This document shows positions 20,339-29,072 of a stretch of DNA of 64,000 bases, piece by piece (the stretch's first letter is position 1; the number at the start of each line of letters is the position of its first letter). The translations under genes and the position numbers were made by a program. Source of the stretch: Geotalea sp. SG265 (lineage in GTDB: Bacteria > Desulfobacterota > Desulfuromonadia > Geobacterales > Geobacteraceae); the NCBI RefSeq assembly GCF_022808985.1, contig NZ_JAKZFT010000005.1:62001-126000 (forward strand). Reading direction: 5' to 3'. Below the pieces are notes generated by a model. The model did no database searches. It was not told where the DNA came from and worked only from the letters and a program-made list of their open reading frames with translations.

Positions 20339-21211
20339 ATGTTCAAAGGAAGCATTGTCGCCATTGTCACCCCATTCAAAAACGGTGTGGTCGATGAAGA
20401 GAAACTGAGGGAACTGGTAGAGTTCCAGATTGCCGGGGGTACCGATGCCATCGTCCCCTGCGGCACCACCGGGGAGTCCTCCACCCTTGATTACGAGGAG
20501 CATGACCGTGTCATCGAGATCGTTGTCCAGCAGGTGAACAAGCGGGTTCCTGTCATTGCCGGCACAGGCTCCAACTCCACCCGCGAGGCTATCGAGATGA
20601 CCGAGCATGCCAAACAGCTCGGCGCTGACGGTGCCCTCCTTGTCACCCCCTACTATAACAAGCCGACCCAGGAAGGGCTCTACCGGCACTATATGGCCGT
20701 TGCCGATGCGGTGGCGCTTCCACAGATCCTGTACAACGTACCGGGGCGCACCGGCGTGAACCTGTTGCCGGAAACAGTGGCACGACTCGCCGAGCACAAG
20801 AACATCGTTGCCATCAAGGAGGCGACCGGCTCCCTGCAGCAGGCCTCTGAAGTGCTGGCCCTGTGTGGCGACAAGATCGATGTCCTCTGCGGCGACGACT
20901 TCATCACCTTCCCCATGATGGCCTGCGGCGCCAAGGGGGTCATCTCCGTGGTCGCCAACATCATGCCGAAAGAGGTGGCCGCCCTGGTGGATGCCTTCTT
21001 TGCCGGTAAGATGGAAGAGGCCCGTCAGTGGCACCTGAAGCTGTTGAAGATCTCCAACGCCATGTTCATCGAGAGCAATCCGGTGCCGGTGAAGACAGCG
21101 GTCGGCCTGATGGGCAAATGCAGCGATGAAGTGAGGCTGCCGCTGGCAACCATGGCGGCTGCCAATAAAGAGAAGCTGGTAGCAGTCATGAAGGAATACA
21201 AGTTGATTTAG
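20339..21211 (+). CDS. dapA: 4-hydroxy-tetrahydrodipicolinate synthase
   Basis: Condenses aspartate semialdehyde and pyruvate, the first committed step to diaminopimelate and lysine. The 290-residue TIM barrel shows MFKGSIVAIVTPFK, GTTGESSTL, PYYNKPTQEGLYRHY with the catalytic Tyr, YNVPGRTGVN and the Schiff-base Lys160 in VAIKEATGS. Start chosen at 20339: GGAGG directly abuts an ATG at 20333 but is 6 bases from this one. The stop is followed one base later by repeat copy C. Confidence 0.96.
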   Translation: MFKGSIVAIVTPFKNGVVDEEKLRELVEFQIAGGTDAIVPCGTTGESSTLDYEEHDRVIEIVVQQVNKRVPVIAGTGSNSTREAIEMTEHAKQLGADGALLVTPYYNKPTQEGLYRHYMAVADAVALPQILYNVPGRTGVNLLPETVARLAEHKNIVAIKEATGSLQQASEVLALCGDKIDVLCGDDFITFPMMACGAKGVISVVANIMPKEVAALVDAFFAGKMEEARQWHLKLLKISNAMFIESNPVPVKTAVGLMGKCSDEVRLPLATMAAANKEKLVAVMKEYKLI

Positions 21212-21212
21212 A

Positions 21213-21347
21213 CGGACAATGCTTTTCCGCCCTGCCTGCGTAGTCTGCGGGTTTCCTTGTGCGGCGTGGCGCTGTTTATGCCCTCCTGGGTACCACGCCT
21301 CCGCGCAATCCCTTGACAGCCTTGCCAGGACGAAAAATCCTTGCCCG
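21213..21347 (+). repeat. Palindromic intergenic repeat, copy C with loop insertion
   Basis: A 135-bp element in the dapA-dapB spacer. Outer arms 21213-21235 and 21325-21347 are inverted (17 of 23 positions). The centre matches the other copies (CCTTGTGCGGCGTGGCGCTG ... CCACGCCTCCGCG), but 18 extra bases are inserted in the central hairpin loop at about 21275-21292. Confidence 0.78.
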
Positions 21348-21380
21348 GTAGGTTAAACTTAAAACCCAGGAGAGTCCAAG

Positions 21381-22184
21381 ATGGTAAAGGTTGCCGTTTG
21401 TGGTGCTGCCGGTCGTATGGGTCAGCGCATTATTGTTGCTATTACTGAAGCTGACGGGGCTGTTCTTTCCGGTGCCCTGGAGCGCCAGGGGCATCCCCTG
21501 GTCGGCCAGGATGCGGGGCTTCTTGCCGGCTGCGGCGAACTGCAGGTGAAGATCAACGATGACCTCAATGCCGTCGTTGAGGGCTGCGATGTGCTGATCG
21601 ACTTCACCACCCCAAAGGTGTCCCTGAAGAACCTGGAAGCCTGTGCCCTGAAGAAGAAGGCGATCGTCATCGGCTCCACCGGCTTCACCCCCGAGGAGCG
21701 GGCGCTGGCTGCCGAACTGGCGAAAGACATTCCAGCGGTGCTCGCCCCAAACATGAGTGTCGGCGTCAACGTCTGCTTCAAGGTTTTGAAAGACGTGGCC
21801 AAGACCCTGGGGGACGATTTCGATGTGGAGATCGTCGAGCTGCACCACAACAAAAAGAAGGATTCCCCTTCCGGGACCGCGGTGCGCATGGGTGAGGTGG
21901 TGGCCGAGGCCCTCGGGCGAGACTACAACAAAGTGGCCAACTACCACCGCGAAGGGATCTGCGGCGAGCGGACCAAGGAAGAGATCGGCATGCAGACCGT
22001 CCGCGGCGGCGACATTATCGGCGAGCACACGGTCTACTTCATCGGCATGGGAGAGCGGATCGAGATCTCCCATCGGGCCATGACCCGGGATATGTTCTCC
22101 CGTGGCAGCGTCCGGGCCGCCAAATGGGTGGTGGGTAAAAAGCCGGGGTTGTATGATATGCAGGATGTATTAGGATTACGTTGA
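21381..22184 (+). CDS. dapB: 4-hydroxy-tetrahydrodipicolinate reductase
   Basis: NAD(P)H-dependent reductase of the lysine/diaminopimelate route, 267 residues. It has the Rossmann motif VAVCGAAGRMGQRI, the IDFTTP and GSTGFTPEE loops, APNMSVGVNV, and the catalytic ELHHNKKKDSPSGTA. The ribosome site CAGGAGAG precedes the ATG. A Phd-type antitoxin gene begins 9 bases after the stop, so the toxin-antitoxin pair can be cotranscribed with dapB. Confidence 0.96.
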   Translation: MVKVAVCGAAGRMGQRIIVAITEADGAVLSGALERQGHPLVGQDAGLLAGCGELQVKINDDLNAVVEGCDVLIDFTTPKVSLKNLEACALKKKAIVIGSTGFTPEERALAAELAKDIPAVLAPNMSVGVNVCFKVLKDVAKTLGDDFDVEIVELHHNKKKDSPSGTAVRMGEVVAEALGRDYNKVANYHREGICGERTKEEIGMQTVRGGDIIGEHTVYFIGMGERIEISHRAMTRDMFSRGSVRAAKWVVGKKPGLYDMQDVLGLR

Positions 22185-22192
22185 GGTGATGT

Positions 22193-22429
22193 ATGAGCAT
22201 TACCGTTGGAGCATCTGAGGCACGTTCCCATCTGGGTGAACTGTTGGACAAGGTAGAGGCTGGTGTGGATGTTATCATTGCCCGCAAAGGCGAGCCTTTT
22301 GCGAAGCTTGTGCCTATCCGCCCCAGAGTTCGCAAACGTTCCCTCGGCTCTGCAAGGGGCAAGATTAAGGTGGCGGAGGACTTTGATGCTCCACTGCCGG
22401 ACGACATTCTTAATGAGTTTTACAAGTGA
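22193..22429 (+). CDS. Phd/YefM-family antitoxin
   Basis: 78 residues with the Phd/YefM N-terminal DNA-binding fold (SITVGASEARSHLGELLDKVEAGVDVIIARKGEPFAKLVPI) and a C-terminal toxin-binding tail (VAEDFDAPLPDDILNEFY), typical of antitoxins paired with PIN toxins. It should neutralise the downstream toxin and autoregulate, though no separate promoter is obvious. The stop overlaps the toxin GTG start by 4 bases. The pair lies between dapB and dapL. Confidence 0.88.
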   Translation: MSITVGASEARSHLGELLDKVEAGVDVIIARKGEPFAKLVPIRPRVRKRSLGSARGKIKVAEDFDAPLPDDILNEFYK

Positions 22430-22812
22430 AAGCACTGTTAGATACTCATGCTTTCTTGTGGATGCTGCTAGATGATCGTCGACTTTCTCCTCCAGCACGG
22501 AAAATTCTTGCCGATAGCAGGAATATCCTGTATTTAAGCAGCGCCAGTACGTGGGAGATTGCAATAAAGTCCCAACTCGGGCGCATTGAGCTTCCTGACG
22601 AACCGGAAAAGTTTGTGCTTGAGCAAATTCGCGTTAACGGGATCGAGATGCTCCCAATCACAGTTCGGCACAGCATGGCAACTTTACGCCTGCCACCAAT
22701 CCACAAAGACCCATTCGATAGAATGCTGATTGCTCAGGCAATCAGCGAGCACCTGCCAATTATAACTGCTGATCCATTGATCCAAAAATATGACGCACAT
22801 ACAGTGTGGTAA
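22426..22812 (+). CDS. VapC-type PIN-domain toxin
   Basis: 128-residue PIN-domain ribonuclease. Acidic residues of the metal site are visible: LLDTHAFLWML (Asp6), SASTWEIAIK (Glu about 43), KDPFDRMLIAQA (Asp about 93-95) and IITADPLI (Asp about 113). VapC toxins cleave tRNA or rRNA; the target here cannot be predicted. The GTG start overlaps the antitoxin stop, indicating translational coupling. dapL follows after 21 bases. Confidence 0.88.
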   Translation: MKALLDTHAFLWMLLDDRRLSPPARKILADSRNILYLSSASTWEIAIKSQLGRIELPDEPEKFVLEQIRVNGIEMLPITVRHSMATLRLPPIHKDPFDRMLIAQAISEHLPIITADPLIQKYDAHTVW

Positions 22813-22818
22813 AAGTAA

Positions 22819-24066
<1,248 letters not shown>

Positions 24067-24075
24067 GTGAAACTG

Positions 24076-24105
24076 AAAGGTGGCCAATTAGGCTGCCTTT
24101 TGTTT
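24076..24105 (+). terminator. Terminator hairpin after dapL
   Basis: AAAGGTGGCC and GGCTGCCTTT pair over ten positions when two G-U wobbles are allowed, with loop AATTA and a following TGTTT. It is a degenerate member of the AAAGGCGGCC-type hairpin family seen at 28796, 33620 and 43132. Confidence 0.6.
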
Positions 24106-24187
24106 AAGGAAATAGAGCGTAATGTCCCATAATTCAAGTCTTGATTGGCATTGTTGATAATTTGAGTTCTATTTTGAGAGGGAATCT

Positions 24188-25138
24188 GTGTCTTCACCCC
24201 ACGAAGATTTCTGGTACAGAACCTTGTTCAAGCTTAGGCTGTATGAAGCCTCCGGGAATGCTTTCCAGAAGCTGTTCAGCGCTGTAATGCAGTATGCGCT
24301 GCCTGGATATCAGGCAGTCGCGCCATGGGGCAGCTGGGGAGATGGCGGTAATGACGGCTGGTGTCCGCAAGAAAATCGTTACTTCCAAGTATATGGCCCG
24401 GAAGCAACTACAGAGCTGAACACAGTACAAGCAACAGCAAAGGCGATTGACGACTTTGGCAAATTAAAAATCAAGTGGCCGCACGTCGAGCGTTATCACT
24501 TTGTCTGCAATGACCGCTATTGCGGCATGCCCGCCCCTATCGGCAATATGCTGCTGGAACTGGCCAAGCAGGAGAAACTACTTGAAGCCACGCCGTTTTC
24601 ATCGGCTGATCTGACAAACCGGTTCATGAACTTACTGGCTTCGGAAAAGATGGATATAGTATATGGCATACCATCAGAGCTTCCGGACTTTATCGATCCG
24701 AACGCAGTCAGTGAACTGCTTACCCACCTCGCGGATAGCGACAGCTCATTACTGCCCCTGCTTGAGAGCGTAAGTCCCGATTTTCATGCCAAGATAGCCT
24801 TGAACGGGATCAAATCGCCTGTTACGGAACATCTGAGCTTCTATTTTTATCAGGTTGCCGACGTGGATAGATTCTTGAGTGCCAGAGATACTGGTCTTGC
24901 CCAAAAAATCGCCATTGAAATCAATGCGCTGTATCAGCAGAGTAAAGATGTCATTCCTGACTCTGCTGACGCACCGAATGAACGCTATGTCTGGCTGGTC
25001 GATAGCCTCATTCCGTCATCAATTCCACACCATCCTCATACCATGAAGGCCTATCGCCAAGCTGCTCAGGTTATCATTGCCAAATATTTTGAAACGTGTG
25101 ACGCTTATGAGCATCCAAACAGCATTAATCCCTCATAA
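24188..25138 (+). CDS. ABC-three-component system effector-like protein
   Basis: 316 residues, first gene of a three-gene cassette with an SMC-like ABC ATPase. The N-terminal region has GDGGNDGW (from residue 51) and, about 15 residues on, YFQVYGPE (Gln67), a pattern that recalls restriction-endonuclease-fold domains reported at the N-terminus of ABC-3C proteins; nuclease activity is inference. The remainder is a helical region with no motif I recognise. The GTG start has GAGAGGGA upstream. The C-terminus overlaps the next gene by 32 bases. Base composition is more AT-rich than neighbours, suggesting acquisition by transfer. Confidence 0.65.
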   Translation: MSSPHEDFWYRTLFKLRLYEASGNAFQKLFSAVMQYALPGYQAVAPWGSWGDGGNDGWCPQENRYFQVYGPEATTELNTVQATAKAIDDFGKLKIKWPHVERYHFVCNDRYCGMPAPIGNMLLELAKQEKLLEATPFSSADLTNRFMNLLASEKMDIVYGIPSELPDFIDPNAVSELLTHLADSDSSLLPLLESVSPDFHAKIALNGIKSPVTEHLSFYFYQVADVDRFLSARDTGLAQKIAIEINALYQQSKDVIPDSADAPNERYVWLVDSLIPSSIPHHPHTMKAYRQAAQVIIAKYFETCDAYEHPNSINPS

Positions 25139-25367
25139 GCACGTCCGCTTCAGCGATTCGATAATCGGCCTGTCCGGTTATCTGCGCCGAATCTTGGTGG
25201 AGCCGCGTACGCTGGACGAACTCTGGGCACAGATAGACCGGGATGCCTCCGGCTGGCAGTCCCGCCCCTCGTTCACTCATATGGTGCTGGCGGTGGATGT
25301 GTTGTATGCTATCGGTGCGGTGCAATTGGTGGGTGATGGCCGCATAACATCGGAGCAGGCACAATGA
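25107..25367 (+). CDS. ABC-three-component system middle component
   Basis: 86-residue small protein (ALIPHKHVRFSDSIIGLSGY, TLDELWAQID, FTHMVLAVDVLYAIGAVQL), similar in my memory to the middle component 6 type of ABC-3C cassettes, a short winged-helix-like linker protein. The ATG at 25107 lies inside the end of the first gene in another frame, and the stop overlaps the third gene's start by 4 bases. Tight overlaps on both sides support a three-protein complex made in fixed ratio. The exact subtype is not certain. Confidence 0.62.
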   Translation: MSIQTALIPHKHVRFSDSIIGLSGYLRRILVEPRTLDELWAQIDRDASGWQSRPSFTHMVLAVDVLYAIGAVQLVGDGRITSEQAQ

Positions 25368-27064
25368 AACTTATCGAGCTCGCGGCAAATCAGAGATCGT
25401 TTAAAACGATCCGCTTCAATCCCACAGGGTTGACCCTCATCGTCGGCGACAGTTCCCATGACCGGAAGGATGGGAGCAGTAATGGAGTCGGCAAGACCTT
25501 GGCACTGAAGCTGGTGCATCACTGCCTTGGAGCCACTTTGGACAGCAAACTGAAAACGGCGATTCCCGAATGGGTATTTTCCCTTGAGTTCAGCATTAAC
25601 GGTACAGATCACCTGATTGAACGGAGCGCCGACGGTAAAAAGCTGGCGCTTGACGAAAGGACGATCCAGCCCAAAAAGCTTCTGGAGTGGCTGAACGCAT
25701 CCGGGGTATTCCGACTTGATCAGGAACTGCCGGGCCTCTCTTTCAGGTCACTGATCACACGGTTCGGGCGTCGCTCCCTCAAGGATTGCGTGGATCCAAT
25801 TGTTACATCACGGGAAACAGATTTTGACGGCCTGTTGCGCAGCTTGTATCTCTTGGGTGCTGAGTGCCAGCTGGTGGCTGACAAGAAATCGCACAAGAAC
25901 AGAATTGATGAACTGAAAAGGAACCTGAAAAGCTGGAGTACCGACCACGTATTGCGTGACATGTTCAGGGCTGGTAACCAGCCCAAGGTTCGCGCCGATT
26001 GGCTCGACAAGGAAATCCCCCGGCTCAAGGCAGATCTCGCCCGGTTCCGGGTGGCCGAGGATTACCGGGCCGTCGAGCTTGAGTCGGGCGAACTGACTAG
26101 TGAACTGCGGGAGATCGAGAAGCAGCTTGCAGTTCTGAAATTTCAGATTGATGGCATCGACAAGGCCCTGGCCAATCAACCGGATATCGGCGCAAATGAA
26201 CTGCTGGAGTTGTACGCAGGGCTTCAGAATGTCTTCAAGCCGGAGATGCTGGCGCATTTCGAGGCGGTGGAGGAATTTCACAAGTCCCTATCCAGCAATC
26301 GCAAAGCTAGGCTGGAAGCAGACAAAATCCGCTTCGACTCGCGCATGAGAGGTTTGGAAAGCGAACACAAAAGAGTTGGCGCAAAGCGGGATCAACTGCT
26401 GGCCACGCTTCAAGGGAAAAAGGCGCTGGATGAATACGCAGCCCTGGCGCAGCAGCTTGTGCGCTACGAAGGGGAACGGGAGAAACTGGGAGAATTTCTT
26501 GATTTGGTTCACAAGCTCAAGGAACAGGAGCGAACCATTAAAGAGCGAATGATTGAGGATGATCGCAAGGCGGCCGATTATGCGGATACTACCCCTTTAC
26601 AGGCGGCATCCTGCTATTTTTCCGAACTGGCGGAGCAACTTTATCCCAAAACGCCGGCCGGGATTCTCCTGGAAGCGAATGACGGCAACAACCAGCTTCG
26701 CTACAATCTTTCCGTCAATATCGAAGGGGATGAGTCCGACGGCATCAATGCGGCAAGGGTTGTCTGTTTCGATTGGGAATTACTACTCAACGGTGCCAAC
26801 CACAACTGCGGTTTCCTCTGGCATGACAACCGGCTCTTCGCCCATATGGACCCGAAGCCGAGGGGAGCATGGTTTGCCCATGTCATGGCCACGGCGGCGC
26901 AAAATAGTAAGCAGTATGTTGCATCGCTGAATACGGAGAATTATGAGGCGATGAAGGAGTATCTGGTTGATGCCGAGTGGGATCAATTGCGCAGCAGTGT
27001 CTCAGTTACATTGCGTGGGGACAGGCCGGAGAACAAGTTGCTGGGGGTACAATTTGGAAAGTAG
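25364..27064 (+). CDS. SMC-like ABC ATPase of ABC-3C system (DUF2326 type)
   Basis: 566-residue ATPase. Walker A is GSSNGVGKT (residues 37-45) inside an expanded loop (GDSSHDRKD precedes it). A long charged helical middle (about 170-420) is predicted coiled coil. The C-terminal domain around residues 470-560 includes RVVCFDWELL and FLWHDNRLFAHMDPKPRGAWF, the DUF2326-type end typical of ABC-3C ATPases, where the HD pair stands in the nucleotide-hydrolysis region. The family is inferred to sense invading nucleic acids or replication intermediates and to license the partner effector. The ribosome site lies within the preceding gene. Confidence 0.75.
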   Translation: MKLIELAANQRSFKTIRFNPTGLTLIVGDSSHDRKDGSSNGVGKTLALKLVHHCLGATLDSKLKTAIPEWVFSLEFSINGTDHLIERSADGKKLALDERTIQPKKLLEWLNASGVFRLDQELPGLSFRSLITRFGRRSLKDCVDPIVTSRETDFDGLLRSLYLLGAECQLVADKKSHKNRIDELKRNLKSWSTDHVLRDMFRAGNQPKVRADWLDKEIPRLKADLARFRVAEDYRAVELESGELTSELREIEKQLAVLKFQIDGIDKALANQPDIGANELLELYAGLQNVFKPEMLAHFEAVEEFHKSLSSNRKARLEADKIRFDSRMRGLESEHKRVGAKRDQLLATLQGKKALDEYAALAQQLVRYEGEREKLGEFLDLVHKLKEQERTIKERMIEDDRKAADYADTTPLQAASCYFSELAEQLYPKTPAGILLEANDGNNQLRYNLSVNIEGDESDGINAARVVCFDWELLLNGANHNCGFLWHDNRLFAHMDPKPRGAWFAHVMATAAQNSKQYVASLNTENYEAMKEYLVDAEWDQLRSSVSVTLRGDRPENKLLGVQFGK

Positions 27065-27125
27065 AAATCAATAGAGAGTTTTTATGATGTATCTCGGGAA
27101 CCTGGGACATAAACCAAGTGCTCTT

Positions 27126-28436
27126 TCAACGCTCGTGCCGCTGCGATACTAGCCGATCTCGTGACTGTCGCATCCCGCCAAAGATGCCGGCAGCGATTTC
27201 ATCTGGGAAATCACCGGGCAATCTGGCCGCTACAGCCGTGATAACGTCGTCCATCCGATCAAGTAGTTCATCGATGATGAGTGTCATCTCCTCATAGGAT
27301 ACGTTGCTTCTCTGGGCTGTGGTCAACAAGTGCCTGTAGCGGATAGAGGCATGTTCGTAATGACGGTTCCTGCCATTGACAGCCATTGCCATTTTCACCC
27401 TGCGCGGTTCCAGTTGTCCCTTTGCCACAAGAGGATATGCGGAAAGCACATCATACATCGGGGTTAGAGAAAACTCGCCACCTGGTCGAATGAAAACGCT
27501 GAAGTTTTTGGCATGGCCATCAATGGCAGCCAAAAGCCAGAAAAGTAGCTGTGTCTGCATAAATACCCGCCGGTCCCGCAATGCGTCTGCCGATCCGAGC
27601 AAAAAGGTCATTATCTCCTGGATGCCGGGGCCGCCGTCACTTTCGTATTTCAATGCTGGAGCTACTCCCAGTGCCTGGCACATATCCTCCTGGGGGAGCC
27701 GAATGAGCCACGAACCATCCTCTGCCCAGCGCCGGTCGAATCGCTCTACCACGAGAACTTTTACCCCGTCGAAGGCTTTCATTTCTGCGCTAGCGACCGG
27801 AATACCATATTCCCTCAGGATTAGGTGACACAGCCATTCATTCTCGACGCTATCAGAAAGGTCTAGGCCGCTATGGGCAATCGTGCCAATGGGAAGCTTC
27901 AGAATGTGACTTGTCGGGGTCACTCCCGAAGGGAGGTGCCACCTGCCATCATGCCAGAGCAAAGCGGCTTTCTCCTGCGCTCCTGCCATAGAAATCCTGA
28001 ACTCAACATCCGGTCGCATGCCCAACGGCATTGTCCGGTAATTGTTAAGGAGGACCGCTATCTCTTCGTCCGAAACAGGAACGGCTTCTATCCTTCTGAC
28101 CTCTACAGCCTCCGCATCCCCTGGTATCAACTGCACTGCGCCGACGCAGTCTCGGCCGGCATGCCACAATAGATCAAATGCACGGTTTGACGGAGTACCA
28201 AATCTTGTCTGGATACGATTCCTGATCGCTTGGTTATCAGGAAGCAGGTTATCGAAGTAATTTTCTACGATATTTCCAAAATACGGCTCCCTCCGCAGGG
28301 GCATGGAAAGAGACAGGGGGCGGCTCACGCCGGAAGTGATCCAGGAGCTATCGTAACCAAATTGAAGGCCTCTGGCAGTACGAGCCAAGGCTCCTACCCT
28401 GATGCCATTGAGGTAAACCGCTAGGTTCCTGGGCAT
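27126..28436 (-). CDS. hipA: HipA-family serine/threonine kinase toxin
   Basis: 436-residue HipA toxin. An N-terminal HipA subdomain (LAVYLNGIRVGAL, RREPYFGNIVENYFDNLLPDN) precedes the kinase core. The conserved P-loop segment RISMAGAQEKAALL contains Ser149, matching the autophosphorylated serine of Escherichia coli HipA, and the catalytic DGHAKNFSV (Asp306) and PMYDVLSAYP (Asp329) are intact. HipA kinases phosphorylate aminoacyl-tRNA synthetases and induce dormancy. The ATG overlaps the hipB stop by one base (TAATG). It converges on the ABC-3C ATPase with a 61-base gap. Confidence 0.9.
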   Translation of the reverse strand: MPRNLAVYLNGIRVGALARTARGLQFGYDSSWITSGVSRPLSLSMPLRREPYFGNIVENYFDNLLPDNQAIRNRIQTRFGTPSNRAFDLLWHAGRDCVGAVQLIPGDAEAVEVRRIEAVPVSDEEIAVLLNNYRTMPLGMRPDVEFRISMAGAQEKAALLWHDGRWHLPSGVTPTSHILKLPIGTIAHSGLDLSDSVENEWLCHLILREYGIPVASAEMKAFDGVKVLVVERFDRRWAEDGSWLIRLPQEDMCQALGVAPALKYESDGGPGIQEIMTFLLGSADALRDRRVFMQTQLLFWLLAAIDGHAKNFSVFIRPGGEFSLTPMYDVLSAYPLVAKGQLEPRRVKMAMAVNGRNRHYEHASIRYRHLLTTAQRSNVSYEEMTLIIDELLDRMDDVITAVAARLPGDFPDEIAAGIFGGMRQSRDRLVSQRHER

Positions 28437-28675
28437 TACCACTCATCCCCTTTTAGTTCTTGCTTCTGCCGTGGTTGTACCGCCAGTTCCAGGTCGAGAG
28501 CTGCCAGAAGCCGGAACAGGGTATTCAACTCAATGGCAAGCGTTCCGTTTTCGATCTGCGATATTTTGGATTGCACCAGATTGACAGGCTTTCCCACAGC
28601 TGCCTGTGTCAATCCCCTTGCTTTGCGTTGCTGGCGAAGTTCCTCTCCCAGTTCTTTTGGAGAACGAATGCTCAT
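28436..28675 (-). CDS. hipB: HipB-like helix-turn-helix antitoxin
   Basis: 79-residue Xre-type antitoxin with an HTH at about residues 10-60 (ELGEELRQQRKARGLTQAAV, SKISQIENG). It should neutralise HipA and repress the operon. The ATG at 28675 is preceded by GGAGG with a 5-base gap; a longer frame upstream runs through AT-rich operator-like repeats and is rejected. The order antitoxin then toxin with overlap is standard for hipBA. Confidence 0.9.
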   Translation of the reverse strand: MSIRSPKELGEELRQQRKARGLTQAAVGKPVNLVQSKISQIENGTLAIELNTLFRLLAALDLELAVQPRQKQELKGDEW

Positions 28676-28689
28676 AGCTCCTCCATTTA

Positions 28690-28754
28690 TTCCTTTAAAG
28701 ATATATTTAAAAATTATTCCTTTAAAACGATATTTGCAAGATATATCTTTAAAG
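28690..28754. promoter_or_regulatory. Repeated TTTAAA boxes upstream of hipB, likely HipB operators
   Basis: Two direct repeats start at 28690 and 28717 (27 bases apart): TTCCTTTAAAGATATATTT and TTCCTTTAAAACGATATTT, identical at 16 of 19 positions. An inverted copy, ATATATCTTTAAAG, lies at 28741-28754, exactly complementary to 28693-28706. The region is very AT-rich and immediately upstream of hipB, so autoregulatory operator sites overlapping the promoter are likely. Confidence 0.55.
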
Positions 28755-28795
28755 TAATATGTGATGTATAACTGTCCCGACATCATTAATAATGC

Positions 28796-28820
28796 AAAGG
28801 CGGCCACATTGGCCGTCTTT
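28796..28820. terminator. AAAGGCGGCC-type hairpin without an obvious upstream gene
   Basis: AAAGGCGGCC, loop ACATT, GGCCGTCTTT and then GCTGTTT. It is a member of the terminator family seen at 33620 and 43132, but on the plus strand nothing obvious ends before it. It may be a relic of the locus before the hipBA and ABC-3C genes arrived. Confidence 0.5.
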
Positions 28821-28865
28821 GCTGTTTCACTCTCCCTCCTCACCCGCAAGAGCACGTAGCAGTCA

Positions 28866-28935
28866 CTAGCCGACGCATACTTTCGTCAGGGCGGTGGCGA
28901 AAAGGGTGTCGATGAAGTCTCGTACCTGCTGCGGG
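28866..28935 (-). pseudogene. Possible C-terminal remnant of a LysR-type regulator
   Basis: On the minus strand a short frame reads PQQVRDFIDTLFATALTKVC before a stop at 28866, resembling the usual C-terminal end of LysR regulators (VR-FID-L). The same frame is closed by a stop about 35 codons upstream and no N-terminal part is visible. The call rests on a short similarity from memory, so it is tentative. The rest of 28821-29016 shows no gene. Confidence 0.25.
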
Positions 28936-29016
28936 GACTGCTGGCAGCCGTGGTGCCTTGAGCTCGGCTACAACATCCTGAATCACCAATCGAGAGATTC
29001 CCAATGACCAAAATAG

Positions 29017-29051
29017 AAAAGGCCAAGGGGAGGATGTCCCTTGGCCTTTTT
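29017..29051 (-). terminator. Strong terminator after lysA
   Basis: AAAAGGCCAAGGG and CCCTTGGCCTTTT form a perfect 13-bp stem with an 8-base loop, with T-rich flanks on both strands. It lies 22 bases beyond the lysA stop on the minus strand and could act in both directions. Confidence 0.8.
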
Positions 29052-29072
29052 GTTTCTGGTCTTAGCGGGCGG

